Assembly: GCF_000964545.1 (NCBI RefSeq)
Contig: NZ_BBVD01000025.1
Span: 1-37,856 of the forward strand
DNA from: Comamonas thiooxydans
GTDB lineage: Bacteria > Pseudomonadota > Gammaproteobacteria > Burkholderiales > Burkholderiaceae_C
Direction of reading: 5' to 3'
Length of the DNA stretch: 37,856 bases
Shown here one piece after another: positions 1-7,638 of the stretch. The notes beneath the pieces were generated by a model that saw only the letters and a program-made list of their open reading frames with translations, was not told where the DNA came from and did no database searches. Position 1 is the first letter of the stretch. Each line of letters starts with the position of its first letter. The translations under genes were made by a program, and so were the position numbers.

Positions 1-24
1 GCGCTCGAATTTTTCTTTTGCCAT
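1..24 (-). CDS. tuf: Elongation factor Tu, 5' end only (first tuf copy)
   Basis: Only the first eight codons are inside the window, reading MAKEKFER, the usual start of proteobacterial EF-Tu, the GTPase that brings aminoacyl-tRNA to the ribosome. The start ATG is at 24-22 and a good ribosome-binding site (GGAG, ten bases upstream) precedes it. It lies 75 bp downstream of tRNA-Thr on the same strand, the classic tRNA-Tyr-Gly-Thr-tuf arrangement. The rest of the gene is outside the window. The eight codons alone would be weak evidence; the tRNA context makes the call firm. Confidence 0.85.
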
Positions 25-99
25 TTTTCCGACTCCGAAAAAATTAATTCACTGCAAGAGGATTTCGGCGCAACCCTATCAAGCGAGCGCACCAGAAAA

Positions 100-174
<75 letters not shown>

Positions 175-217
175 AAAGAAGCTGCAAAAACAACTTCTAA
201 AATCTTTGCTCGCAAAC

Positions 218-291
218 TGGAGCGGGAGACGGGAATCGAACCCGCGTCATTAGCTTGGAAGGCTAGGGTTCTACCATTGAACTACTCCCGC
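218..291 (-). tRNA. tRNA-Gly (anticodon TCC)
   Basis: A 74-nt cloverleaf with encoded CCA on the minus strand. The acceptor stem is GCGGGAG/CTCCCGC, the anticodon loop CTTCCAA gives anticodon TCC for glycine codons GGA and GGG, and the T-arm carries GGGTTCGATTCCC. It sits between tRNA-Tyr and tRNA-Thr, as in the tRNA-tuf operon of many proteobacteria. Confidence 0.96.
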
Positions 292-349
292 ACAGATTTA
301 CTACTGCACGCGACTGCTATTTCTAGCAATCGCTCTTCTCAACCATTGC

Positions 350-435
350 TGGTGGAGGGGACAGGATTCGAACCTGTGTACGCGTTAGCGGGCAGATTTA
401 CAGTCTGCTGCCTTTAACCACTCGGCCACCCCTCC
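350..435 (-). tRNA. tRNA-Tyr (anticodon GTA)
   Basis: An 86-nt tRNA with the long variable arm typical of bacterial tRNA-Tyr. The acceptor stem is GGAGGGG/CCCCTCC, the anticodon stem-loop CAGACTGTAAATCTG shows anticodon GTA, and the 3' CCA is encoded. It is probably the first gene of the Tyr-Gly-Thr-tuf transcript, since a promoter-like extended -10 box lies just upstream. Confidence 0.96.
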
Positions 436-447
436 GAAGAGACTTGA

Positions 448-453
448 ATTGTA
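448..453 (-). promoter_or_regulatory. Putative extended -10 box of the tRNA-tuf operon
   Basis: On the minus strand the sequence TGCTACAAT forms an extended -10 element (TG, one base, then TACAAT, five of six matches to consensus). Transcription would start about six bases before tRNA-Tyr. No good -35 box is visible at the usual distance, which is tolerable for an extended -10 promoter. Confidence 0.45.
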
Positions 454-470
454 GCATCTATTTCCAGCTT

Positions 471-493
471 AAAAAGAAATTTTGAAATTTCTT
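471..493 (-). terminator. Possible AT-rich terminator after tRNA-Arg
   Basis: The minus strand has arms AAGAAATTT and AAATTTCTT separated by two bases and followed by TTT, 22 bp downstream of tRNA-Arg. The stem is entirely weak pairs apart from one G-C on each side and the T-run is short, so this is a tentative terminator separating tRNA-Arg from the tRNA-Tyr promoter. Confidence 0.35.
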
Positions 494-515
494 TTTTCTT
501 GCCGAAGATCGATGC

Positions 516-591
516 TGGCGCGGCTGGCGGGGATCGAACCCACGACCCTTGGCTTCGGAGGCCAATACTCTATCCACTGAGCTACAGCCGC
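516..591 (-). tRNA. tRNA-Arg (anticodon CCG)
   Basis: A 76-nt cloverleaf with encoded CCA. The acceptor stem is GCGGCTG/CAGCCGC, the anticodon stem-loop TTGGCCTCCGAAGCCAA gives anticodon CCG (reads CGG), and the T-arm contains GGGTTCGATCCCC. It lies 80 bp upstream of tRNA-Tyr on the same strand. A small GGCCG/CGGCC hairpin lies about ten bases before its 5' end, at 603-618. Confidence 0.95.
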
Positions 592-665
592 GAATCCGTC
601 AGGCCGCTTGCACGGCCAACAACAATTCAACAGCCGCAATTATTGCACGGGTTTGGACACCCAAA

Positions 666-1286
666 TCACAAATTCACCTGAAATCCCAAACCAGACAAGT
701 AGACATCCACCGACATCGAACCAACCTTGACCAATGAGAAACTCCCTTCCGTCAATACCCAACCATGTATAAGACCTACAAAAAGAGAGTGCAAACCGAG
801 AGCAGCCTCTTCCGGGGATACCGACAACTGCACGGACTGCCCCTGTGCCGCAGCCGCCAGGTCGTGCGCAAATTTTTCCCGAGCGAAGCCTGAACTTTCT
901 ATATGCTGCAAACGCACATCAGCCAGTTCGCCCACGTATTCCATTTTGAATAGCGCCGTTTCAAACACCTTGCGTCTGCGCTCATCCTCGTCCAAGCTCT
1001 CGAACACACACAGGATGGAGTGACGAATGCGTTCTAGCGGCAACAGGTCACCATACCTGTCGTCACAGATTTCTTCGAAAGGCAGGCATATGCGCCCAAG
1101 CATGGAAACAAAGACATCCATCTTGTCCTTGAAGTGCCAGTACACCGCCCCGCGTGTAGCCCCTGCACGCTGCGCGATATCGCCCAGAGAGGTTCGAGAT
1201 ACACCCTTCTCGAAAAACACCTCTTCAGCCGCATCCAGCAGCTTGGTGCGCGTCTCATCCGCTTCAGCCTTGGTTCTTCGAGCCAT
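666..1286 (-). CDS. TetR/AcrR-family repressor of the adjacent efflux operon
   Basis: A 206-residue protein of ordinary TetR-family length. The N-terminal DNA-binding domain includes a helix-turn-helix around residues 33-52 (TSLGDIAQRAGATRGAVYW), followed by the typical HFKDK segment; the rest would be the ligand-binding and dimerisation domain. I chose the ATG at 1286 because GGAG/GAGGG lies just upstream; a GTG one codon earlier is possible. It is divergent from an RND efflux operon and a palindrome covers both promoters, as for AcrR, TtgR and MtrR. By analogy it probably represses both the pump and itself until a toxic hydrophobic ligand binds. Ligand identity cannot be read from the sequence. 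Confidence 0.92.
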   Translation of the reverse strand: MARRTKAEADETRTKLLDAAEEVFFEKGVSRTSLGDIAQRAGATRGAVYWHFKDKMDVFVSMLGRICLPFEEICDDRYGDLLPLERIRHSILCVFESLDEDERRRKVFETALFKMEYVGELADVRLQHIESSGFAREKFAHDLAAAAQGQSVQLSVSPEEAALGLHSLFVGLIHGWVLTEGSFSLVKVGSMSVDVYLSGLGFQVNL

Positions 1287-1366
1287 CACTCACCCTCTCC
1301 ATCAATCGCCGGCCATAGATCGCCGCGAGAAAAGCCATTTCTCAACTGCTTTACGCAGCGTTTGCA

Positions 1367-1372
1367 ATTATA
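1367..1372 (-). promoter_or_regulatory. -10 box of the TetR-type repressor gene
   Basis: The minus strand reads a perfect TATAAT here, about 80 bp upstream of the repressor start codon and overlapping one end of the palindromic operator. A TTATAC hexamer lies 15 bp upstream as a poor -35 candidate. Binding at the operator would directly block this promoter, so autoregulation is expected. Confidence 0.5.
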
Positions 1373-1393
1373 CATTTATGCATGTATGTATAA
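1368..1393. promoter_or_regulatory. 26-bp palindromic operator between repressor and efflux operon
   Basis: The two outer arms TTATACAT and ATGTATAA are exact inverted repeats around a self-complementary centre ATGCAT. Only the two dinucleotide spacers break the symmetry. It resembles the TACATACATT-type operators of AcrR relatives. The only TetR-type gene in the window is adjacent, and a perfect TATAAT for each divergent promoter sits at each end, so one occupied operator could close both promoters. The palindrome is seen directly; its use by this repressor is inference. Confidence 0.85.
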
Positions 1394-1394
1394 T
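1389..1394 (+). promoter_or_regulatory. -10 box of the efflux operon
   Basis: A perfect TATAAT overlaps the right arm of the operator. Transcription would begin near 1401 and give a leader of about 105 nt before the adaptor start codon at 1505. The -35 region is poor (TTATAC, 15-bp spacing), mirroring the divergent promoter. Confidence 0.55.
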
Positions 1395-1442
1395 TTCCCT
1401 AGCACCGATATGCAGGAAACCATCTAGGGTTTCCACCCGAAC

Positions 1443-1471
1443 GAGCGCTCCACTGCGGACAGCGCTCTTTT
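1443..1471 (+). terminator. Terminator-like hairpin in the efflux operon leader
   Basis: Arms GAGCGCT and AGCGCTC enclose an 11-base loop and are followed directly by TTTT. It lies inside the expected untranslated leader, 34 bp before the adaptor start codon. A second stem, GGAAACC/GGTTTCC at 1415-1434, precedes it. The pair could act as an attenuator, or the hairpin could simply reduce read-through. The T-run is short. Confidence 0.4.
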
Positions 1472-1504
1472 CTCGTTTTCACAATGTCAACCGGAAGGAC
1501 GTTC

Positions 1505-2821
1505 ATGCACCCGATGTATGAAGCAAACCAGGCTCCCGACAATCAGTCCCATTCAGCCGCATCCGGCACCCGCTCCATGGTCATCGGCCTGAGCTTGGCT
1601 GCTGCACTGGGCCTAGTCGCATGCAGTGACAAAAACGCGGAAGCTCAAAAAGCACAAGCAGCCGCTCAGGCACAGCCACCCGAAGTAGGTGTAGTGACGG
1701 TATCCATGCAGAACGTGCCTTTGATCTCCGATCTGCCAGGCCGCCTGGAGCCATCGCGCATTGCTCAGGTTCGCGCCCGCGCAGCCGGCATCGTGCAAAA
1801 GCGCCTGTTCCAGGAAGGCTCGGATGTCAAGGCTGGCCAGGCCCTGTTCCAGATTGACAACACCCCATACAAGGCCAACCTGCAGAGCGCTCAGGCGACC
1901 CTGGCACAGGCCGAAGCCAATCTCGCCCAGGCATCTGCCACCGCACGCCGCTACAAGCCCCTGGTGGAAGCCAATGCCATCAGCAAGCAGGAGTACGACA
2001 CGGCCATTGCCAACGAAAAGGCGGCACTGGCACAAGTTGCGGCAGGCAAGGCGGCAGTCACCAATGCCAACGTCAACCTGGGCTATGCCAGCGTGACAGC
2101 CCCCATCTCCGGACGCATCGGCCGCGCTCTGGTGACGGAAGGCGCTCTGGTCGGCCAGGGCGAAGCCACGCAGCTGGCGACCATTCAGCAAGTCAACCCG
2201 CTGTACGTGAACCTGACTCAGTCCTCTTCCGACATCATGCGCATGCGTGAAGCGCTCAGTTCCGGCAAGTTAGCAAAGGTAGGTGACAACGCAGCGCGCG
2301 TCCACGTCTATTTGGACGATGGCAAGGAGTACGCACACACCGGCAAGCTGCTGTTCACCGACCTGACCGTGGACCCGACTACCGGCCAGGTCAGCGTGCG
2401 CGCGGAGCTGCCCAATCCCGACGGACTGCTGTTGCCCGGCACTTACGTACGCGTGCACCTGGAGCAGGCACAGGTCGAGAACGCCGCACTGATTCCGCAA
2501 CAAGCCGTGACCCGCAACGAAAAGGGCAACTTCGTCATGATCGTGGCCGAGGATGGCTCCGTGGCACCACGCCCCGTTCAGATCAGTCAGTCCAGTGGCA
2601 ATAACTGGGTTGTCACATCCGGCCTGAAAGCTGGAGAAAAAGTCATGGTGGACGGCCTGATCAAGGTGGGTATGGGGGCCAAGAAGGTCAAGCCCGTCGA
2701 GATCAACAATGCTGCTGCCGGCGCACCAGCACAACCCTCTGCTGCGGCCCCCGCCGCACCTGCGCAAGAGAAAGCCACCACACCAGCCGAAGGTGCTGGC
2801 GAAGGCCAGGCAGCCAAGTAA
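1505..2821 (+). CDS. RND efflux periplasmic adaptor lipoprotein (AcrA/MexA/TtgA type)
   Basis: This 438-residue protein links the inner-membrane pump to the outer-membrane channel in a tripartite drug efflux system. A signal peptide ends in a lipobox (LVAC, Cys about residue 40), so it should be lipid-anchored. The lipoyl-like half-motifs follow (RVRARAAGIVQKRLFQEGS near the N-terminal third, then YASVTAPISGRIGRA), flanking an Ala/Gln-rich coiled-coil hairpin, and the beta-barrel and membrane-proximal domains complete it. The C-terminus is an Ala/Pro-rich tail. I chose ATG 1505 because GGAAGGA stands five bases upstream; an in-frame ATG at 1484 lacks a site. It is first in the operon, 12 bp before the pump gene. 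Substrates are unknown. Confidence 0.95.
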   Translation: MHPMYEANQAPDNQSHSAASGTRSMVIGLSLAAALGLVACSDKNAEAQKAQAAAQAQPPEVGVVTVSMQNVPLISDLPGRLEPSRIAQVRARAAGIVQKRLFQEGSDVKAGQALFQIDNTPYKANLQSAQATLAQAEANLAQASATARRYKPLVEANAISKQEYDTAIANEKAALAQVAAGKAAVTNANVNLGYASVTAPISGRIGRALVTEGALVGQGEATQLATIQQVNPLYVNLTQSSSDIMRMREALSSGKLAKVGDNAARVHVYLDDGKEYAHTGKLLFTDLTVDPTTGQVSVRAELPNPDGLLLPGTYVRVHLEQAQVENAALIPQQAVTRNEKGNFVMIVAEDGSVAPRPVQISQSSGNNWVVTSGLKAGEKVMVDGLIKVGMGAKKVKPVEINNAAAGAPAQPSAAAPAAPAQEKATTPAEGAGEGQAAK

Positions 2822-2833
2822 CAGGCACGATCC

Positions 2834-5800
2834 ATGTCAAAGTTTTTCATCCACAGACCGATCTTTGCCTGGGTGATCGCGATTTTCGTGATCATTGCGG
2901 GCGTGATCTCCATCACCAAGCTACCGGTGGCACAGTTCCCATCGGTCGCACCTCCGACCATCAACGTGACAGCGACCTACCCGGGCGCCACGTCACAGAC
3001 CATGACGGACTCCGTTCTGCAACTGATCGAGCGCGAAATCAACGGCGCGCAAGGTCTGATGTATATGGAAGCCTCCGCCCCTGCGGGCGGCCAAGGCACG
3101 CTGACCGTCACCTTTGCTCCAGGCACCAACCCCGATCTGGCGCAGGTGGACGTGCAAAACCGCCTCTCGCGCGTGCTGCCTCGCCTGCCTCAGGTCGTTC
3201 AGGCCCTGGGCGTGCGCGTGGACAAGTCCATGAGCAACTTCCTGATGATTCTGGCCTTCCAGGCCGAGTCTGGAGAGACGTCGCGTGACGACATTGCCGA
3301 CTACGTGAACCGCAATGTGGTGCCTGAAATCCAGCGTCTGGACGGCGTGGGCAAGGCACAGCTGTTTGCCTCGGGTCGTGCCATGCGCGTCTGGGTGGAT
3401 CCTGCCAAGCTCCAGGGCTTCGGTCTGTCGATTGCATCGGTCAACGCAGCGATTGCCGCGCAGAACCAGCAGATCTCCGGTGGCGCCCTGGGCAACCTGC
3501 CCAGCACACCCGGCACCACCACCACCGCCACGATCGTGGTGCCCGGCCAGTTGACCACGCCCGAGGAATTCGGCGAAGTGGTGCTGCGCTCCAACTCCGA
3601 CGGCTCCACCGTGCGCCTCAAGGATGTGGCCCGCATCGAGCTGGGCATCGAGAGCTACGCCTTCGAGTCCCGCCTGGACGGCAAGCCTGCTGTGGCCATG
3701 GCCGTGCAGCTGACTTCGACTGCCAACGCCATGGCTACTGCCAAGCTGGTCAAGGCCAAGATGGCCGAGATGGAGCCCTTCCTGCCTGCTGGTGTGAAAT
3801 GGTCCTCGCCCTACGACACCTCCAAGTTCGTGAAAATTTCCATCGAAAAGGTGGTGCACACGCTGCTTGAAGCCATCGTGCTGGTGTTCATCGTGATGCT
3901 GATCTTCCTGCAGAACATCCGCTACACCCTGATCCCCACCATCGTGGTCCCCATTGCATTGCTCGGCACGTTTGCCGTGATGCTGGTGGCCGGCCTGACC
4001 ATCAACATTCTGGCCATGTTCGCCATGGTGCTGGTGATCGGTATCGTGGTGGACGATGCCATCGTGGTGGTGGAAAACGTCGAGCGCATCATGGCCGAGG
4101 AAGGCCTTCCGCCCAAGGAAGCCACCATCAAGGCCATGGGCCAGATCCAGGGCGCCGTGGTCGGCATCACCGTGATTCTGGTGACGGTGTTCCTGCCCTT
4201 GGCCATGTTCTCCGGCGCGACGGGCAACATCTATCGCCAGTTCTCGCTGGTGATGGCCATCTCGATCTTCTTCTCGGGCTTCTTTGCGCTGACGCTGACG
4301 CCTGCGCTTTGCGCCACCATGCTCAAGCCCATTCCCAAGGGCCACGCGCACGACAAGAAGACCGGCTTGCTCGGCCCGTTCTACAACTGGTTCAACCGCA
4401 AGTTTGACGCAGGCACGAAGCGCTACTCTTCCGCACTCTCCGGTGTGGTCAAGCGCTCCGCTCAAGCCTTTATCGTCTATCTGCTGGTGATTGCCGGCGT
4501 GGTCTTCATGTTCATGCGACTGCCTACGGCCTTCCTGCCAACGGAAGACCAGGGCTATGTCATCTCGCTGACGCAACTGCCTCCCGGCGCCAGCCTGGAA
4601 CGCACGAGCAAGACCGTTGCAGAGCTGGAAAAGTTTGTGCTGAGCCAGCCCGAAGTCGATCACATCGTGAGCATTCTGGGCTTCAGCTTCATGGGCCAGG
4701 GCCAGAACGTGGGTCTGGCGTTCACCACGCTCAAGGACTGGTCCGAGCGCACAGCCCCGGGCTCGGACGCCACGTCTTTCGCCGACCGAGCCAAGGGCGC
4801 CATGTCAGCGCTGCGCGATGGCTTCATCTTTACCCTGGTGCCTCCATCCATCTCGGAACTTGGCAATAGCGATGGCTTCACCTTCCGCCTGCAGGATCGT
4901 GGCAGCAAGGGTCATGCAGCCTTGCTGGCAGCCCGCAACCAGCTGGTTGCCAAGGCCAACCAGAGCCCGGTTCTGGCCGGCGTGCGCTTTGATGGCGTGG
5001 ATGACGCCCCACAATGGCAGGTCGACATCAACCGCGATGCGGTCTATGCCCAGCGCGTGAGCATGGGCGATCTGGCCACCACGCTGGCGACCGCTTTGGG
5101 TTCGTCCAACTCCACGGACTTCCCCAACAACGGCTTCATGCAGCGTGTGACCATCCAGGCCGATGCGGCTCGTCGCATGCAGCCCGAGGACGTGATGCGC
5201 CTGACGGTGCCCAACGCGCAAGGCCAACTGGTGGAGCTTTCCACCATGGTCAGCGCCAAGTGGATCAGCGGCCCCATGCAGCTGACACGCTACAACGGCT
5301 ACCCCTCCATGAGCATCACTGGTCAGGCCAAGCCCGGCTTTACCAGCGGTGACGCCATGAAGGAAATGGAAAAGCTGGCCCAGGAGCTGCCCGACGGCTT
5401 CGGCTACGAGTGGACCGGCCAGTCTCTGGACGAGAAAAAGGCGGGCTCCTCGGCCATGCTGCTGTATGCGTTCTCCATCCTGGCCGTGTTCCTGTGTCTG
5501 GCCGCACTGTATGAAAGCTGGAGCATCCCGCTGTCCGTGCTGCTGGTCGTGCCTCTGGGCGTGTTCGGCGCCGTGGCCGGCATGCTGATGCGCGGCATGC
5601 CCAACGACATCTACTTCCAGGTGGCCCTGATCACGGTGATCGGTCTGTCGGCCAAGAACGCCATTCTGATCGTGGAGTTCGCCAAGGACCTGCATGCGGA
5701 AGGCAAGAGCGCGCTGGAAGCCGCGCTGGAAGCCGGTCATCTGCGTTTCCGTCCGATTCTGATGACCTCGCTGGCCTTTATTCTGGGCGTGGTGCCGCTG

Positions 5801-6013
5801 TACATCGCCTCCGGCGCCAGCGCTGCCAGCCAGAAGGAGATCGGCACCGGCGTGTTCTGGGGCATGGTGATTGGCACGCCGATCTCCGTGTTCCTGGTGC
5901 CCGTGTTCTTTGTGGCCGTGTTCAATCTGTTTGGCAAGAAGTCCAAGCAGGACTCCAACGCCACTCCCCCGGCGGCAACTTCTGCAGCACAGGGAGGCTC
6001 GCAACATGAATAA
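2834..6013 (+). CDS. RND multidrug efflux pump, HAE1 family (AcrB/MexB/TtgB type)
   Basis: The 1059-residue length and the start MSKFFIHRPIFAWVIAIFV are typical of the hydrophobe/amphiphile RND transporters. These trimeric inner-membrane proton antiporters extrude lipophilic drugs, detergents and solvents. The proton-relay pair Asp407-Asp408 sits in transmembrane helix 4 (GIVVDDAIVVVENVERI), exactly at the AcrB numbering, and the helix-10 lysine is in GLSAKNAILIVEF. Two large periplasmic loops (about residues 30-335 and 560-870) separate the two sets of six helices. It follows the adaptor by 12 bp and overlaps the channel gene by 8 bp, so the three should be translated in step. No frameshift or missing motif is seen. 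Confidence 0.97.
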   Translation: MSKFFIHRPIFAWVIAIFVIIAGVISITKLPVAQFPSVAPPTINVTATYPGATSQTMTDSVLQLIEREINGAQGLMYMEASAPAGGQGTLTVTFAPGTNPDLAQVDVQNRLSRVLPRLPQVVQALGVRVDKSMSNFLMILAFQAESGETSRDDIADYVNRNVVPEIQRLDGVGKAQLFASGRAMRVWVDPAKLQGFGLSIASVNAAIAAQNQQISGGALGNLPSTPGTTTTATIVVPGQLTTPEEFGEVVLRSNSDGSTVRLKDVARIELGIESYAFESRLDGKPAVAMAVQLTSTANAMATAKLVKAKMAEMEPFLPAGVKWSSPYDTSKFVKISIEKVVHTLLEAIVLVFIVMLIFLQNIRYTLIPTIVVPIALLGTFAVMLVAGLTINILAMFAMVLVIGIVVDDAIVVVENVERIMAEEGLPPKEATIKAMGQIQGAVVGITVILVTVFLPLAMFSGATGNIYRQFSLVMAISIFFSGFFALTLTPALCATMLKPIPKGHAHDKKTGLLGPFYNWFNRKFDAGTKRYSSALSGVVKRSAQAFIVYLLVIAGVVFMFMRLPTAFLPTEDQGYVISLTQLPPGASLERTSKTVAELEKFVLSQPEVDHIVSILGFSFMGQGQNVGLAFTTLKDWSERTAPGSDATSFADRAKGAMSALRDGFIFTLVPPSISELGNSDGFTFRLQDRGSKGHAALLAARNQLVAKANQSPVLAGVRFDGVDDAPQWQVDINRDAVYAQRVSMGDLATTLATALGSSNSTDFPNNGFMQRVTIQADAARRMQPEDVMRLTVPNAQGQLVELSTMVSAKWISGPMQLTRYNGYPSMSITGQAKPGFTSGDAMKEMEKLAQELPDGFGYEWTGQSLDEKKAGSSAMLLYAFSILAVFLCLAALYESWSIPLSVLLVVPLGVFGAVAGMLMRGMPNDIYFQVALITVIGLSAKNAILIVEFAKDLHAEGKSALEAALEAGHLRFRPILMTSLAFILGVVPLYIASGASAASQKEIGTGVFWGMVIGTPISVFLVPVFFVAVFNLFGKKSKQDSNATPPAATSAAQGGSQHE

Positions 6014-7439
6014 AACCTTGCTACCCGTAGCACTGGCCGGCGCGCTGCTGGCCAGCGGCTGCTCCTTCATCCCCACGCTGGAGCGCCCTGCCGCTCCGGT
6101 GGCTGAGCATTACTCTGCCGCCGACGAGCAGGCTGGCACCACCGCGGCCGCCGACATCCCATGGCAGCAGTTCTACACGGACCCTCGCCTTCAGCAGGTG
6201 ATCCAGCTCGCGCTGGACAACAACCGCGACCTTCGTGTGGCCGTGCTCAACATCGAAAAGGCGCAGGCTCAGTACCAGATCCAGCGTGCCGCCCAGTTTC
6301 CTGAGTTCGGTGTGGCAGGCAGCGCCAGCCGCCAGCCCAGTGCCGCCACGGGCCGCTATGCCAACTCGTACATGGCAGGCCTTTCCATGCCCAGCTGGGA
6401 GATTGACTTCTGGGGCCGCATCGGCAGCCTCAAGCAGCAAGCTCTGGCCCAGTATCTGGCGACTGAGGAAGGCCGCAAAGCGGCCCAGATCAGTCTGATT
6501 GCAACGGTCGCCAACACCTGGCTGAACCTGCAGGCTGACGAGGAGTTGCTGGCCATTTCCCGTCGTACCCTGGGCACACGCGAGCAGTCCATCAAGCTGA
6601 CCAAGCTGCGACTGGACTCCGGTGTCGCTTCCGAGCTGGACTACCGCCAGGCTCAGTCGCTGACCGAAAGCGCACGCGCCACGCTGGCCCAGCAAGCCGG
6701 TCAGCGCGAGCGCGACGTCAACGCCCTGACCCTGCTCGTGGGCCAGACTCTGCCTGCCGATCTGATGACCAGCATGCAAGGCAAGCAACTGCGCGATCTG
6801 CCTGCCCTGGCCGATGTTCCTTCGGGCCTGCCTTCTGACCTGTTGCTGCGCCGGCCCGACATCCGTCAGGCCGAGCAAAGCATGATTGCCGCCAATGCCA
6901 GCATTGGTGCGGCACGTGCGCTGTTCTTCCCGAACATCTCCCTGACCGCCTCGGCAGGTTTCGCAAGCTCCGACATCTCCGATCTGCTCAAGTCGGACTC
7001 TGCGGCGTTCACGATTGCGCCTTCGCTGTATCTGCCCATCTTCAATGCAGGCCGCAATCGCGCCAATCTGCAGGTTGCAGAAGCCAGCCAGAAGATTGCC
7101 GTGGCTCAATACGAAGGCTCCATTCAGTCGGCCTTCCGCGAGGTGTCCGACACCTTGGTGAATCGCCGAGCACTCAAGGATCAGCTTGATGCCCAATCGC
7201 GTCAGCTGGAGGCCGAGCAGGTTCGCTACAAGCTGTCGGACCTGCGCTACACCAACGGCGTGGCCAGCTACCTGGATCTGCTGGATGCGCAGCGTTCACT
7301 GTTTGCACTGGAGCAGTCCGTGGTTCAGGTCCGCCTGGCGCAGCTGCAAAACCAGGTCAATCTCTACAAGGTGCTGGGCGGCGGCTGGACGGAGGCAAGC
7401 GCCAGCAGCAACCCTGCGGCAGCAACTACAGCCCAGTAA
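6006..7439 (+). CDS. Outer-membrane efflux channel lipoprotein (OprM/TtgC/NodT family)
   Basis: A 477-residue TolC-like channel that would complete the tripartite pump. A short signal peptide ends in the lipobox LASGC, so the mature protein is acylated. Two repeats of the outer-membrane efflux domain follow, with conserved pieces such as SWEIDFWGRI, LDSGVASELDYRQAQ, LLLRRPDIRQAE and the C-terminal YTNGVASYLDLLDAQRSLF. The start ATG at 6006 has GGGAGG nine bases upstream and overlaps the end of the pump gene by 8 bp, which implies translational coupling. A strong terminator follows 28 bp after the stop codon, ending the operon. Confidence 0.95.
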   Translation: MNKTLLPVALAGALLASGCSFIPTLERPAAPVAEHYSAADEQAGTTAAADIPWQQFYTDPRLQQVIQLALDNNRDLRVAVLNIEKAQAQYQIQRAAQFPEFGVAGSASRQPSAATGRYANSYMAGLSMPSWEIDFWGRIGSLKQQALAQYLATEEGRKAAQISLIATVANTWLNLQADEELLAISRRTLGTREQSIKLTKLRLDSGVASELDYRQAQSLTESARATLAQQAGQRERDVNALTLLVGQTLPADLMTSMQGKQLRDLPALADVPSGLPSDLLLRRPDIRQAEQSMIAANASIGAARALFFPNISLTASAGFASSDISDLLKSDSAAFTIAPSLYLPIFNAGRNRANLQVAEASQKIAVAQYEGSIQSAFREVSDTLVNRRALKDQLDAQSRQLEAEQVRYKLSDLRYTNGVASYLDLLDAQRSLFALEQSVVQVRLAQLQNQVNLYKVLGGGWTEASASSNPAAATTAQ

Positions 7440-7467
7440 TCGGGCCAAGATTTGCACTCTCACACAA

Positions 7468-7489
7468 GGCGTCTTCGGACGCCTTTTTT
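7468..7489 (+). terminator. Intrinsic terminator of the efflux operon
   Basis: A GGCGTC/GACGCC stem with a stable TTCG tetraloop is followed by six T. It ends the three-gene efflux operon 28 bp after the channel gene. Confidence 0.93.
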
Positions 7490-7594
7490 CATGCACGCCA
7501 CAAATTGGCTGCACAAAGTTGATCCAACTCAACTCCTTTATGCAGCAGCCGTCAACCCGGATCGTCGTGCACTGGCGTTCTTAACCCTCACTTC

Positions 7595-7600
7595 TATAAT
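7595..7600 (+). promoter_or_regulatory. Putative -10 box of the cytochrome c5 gene
   Basis: A perfect TATAAT lies 38 bp before the cytochrome start codon, in the only non-coding stretch between the efflux terminator and the gene. No convincing -35 hexamer is present at 16-18 bp. Confidence 0.4.
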
Positions 7601-7638
7601 GGTTTGTTCATCCCCATCCCACGATCTCAGAGGACTTC

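Noticed and set aside
2993..4663. A long minus-strand open frame of 556 codons inside the RND pump gene
   Set aside because: It is very rich in His, Gln and Gly and lies opposite a clear pump gene; this is the reading expected on the reverse strand of GC-rich codons with few stop codons.
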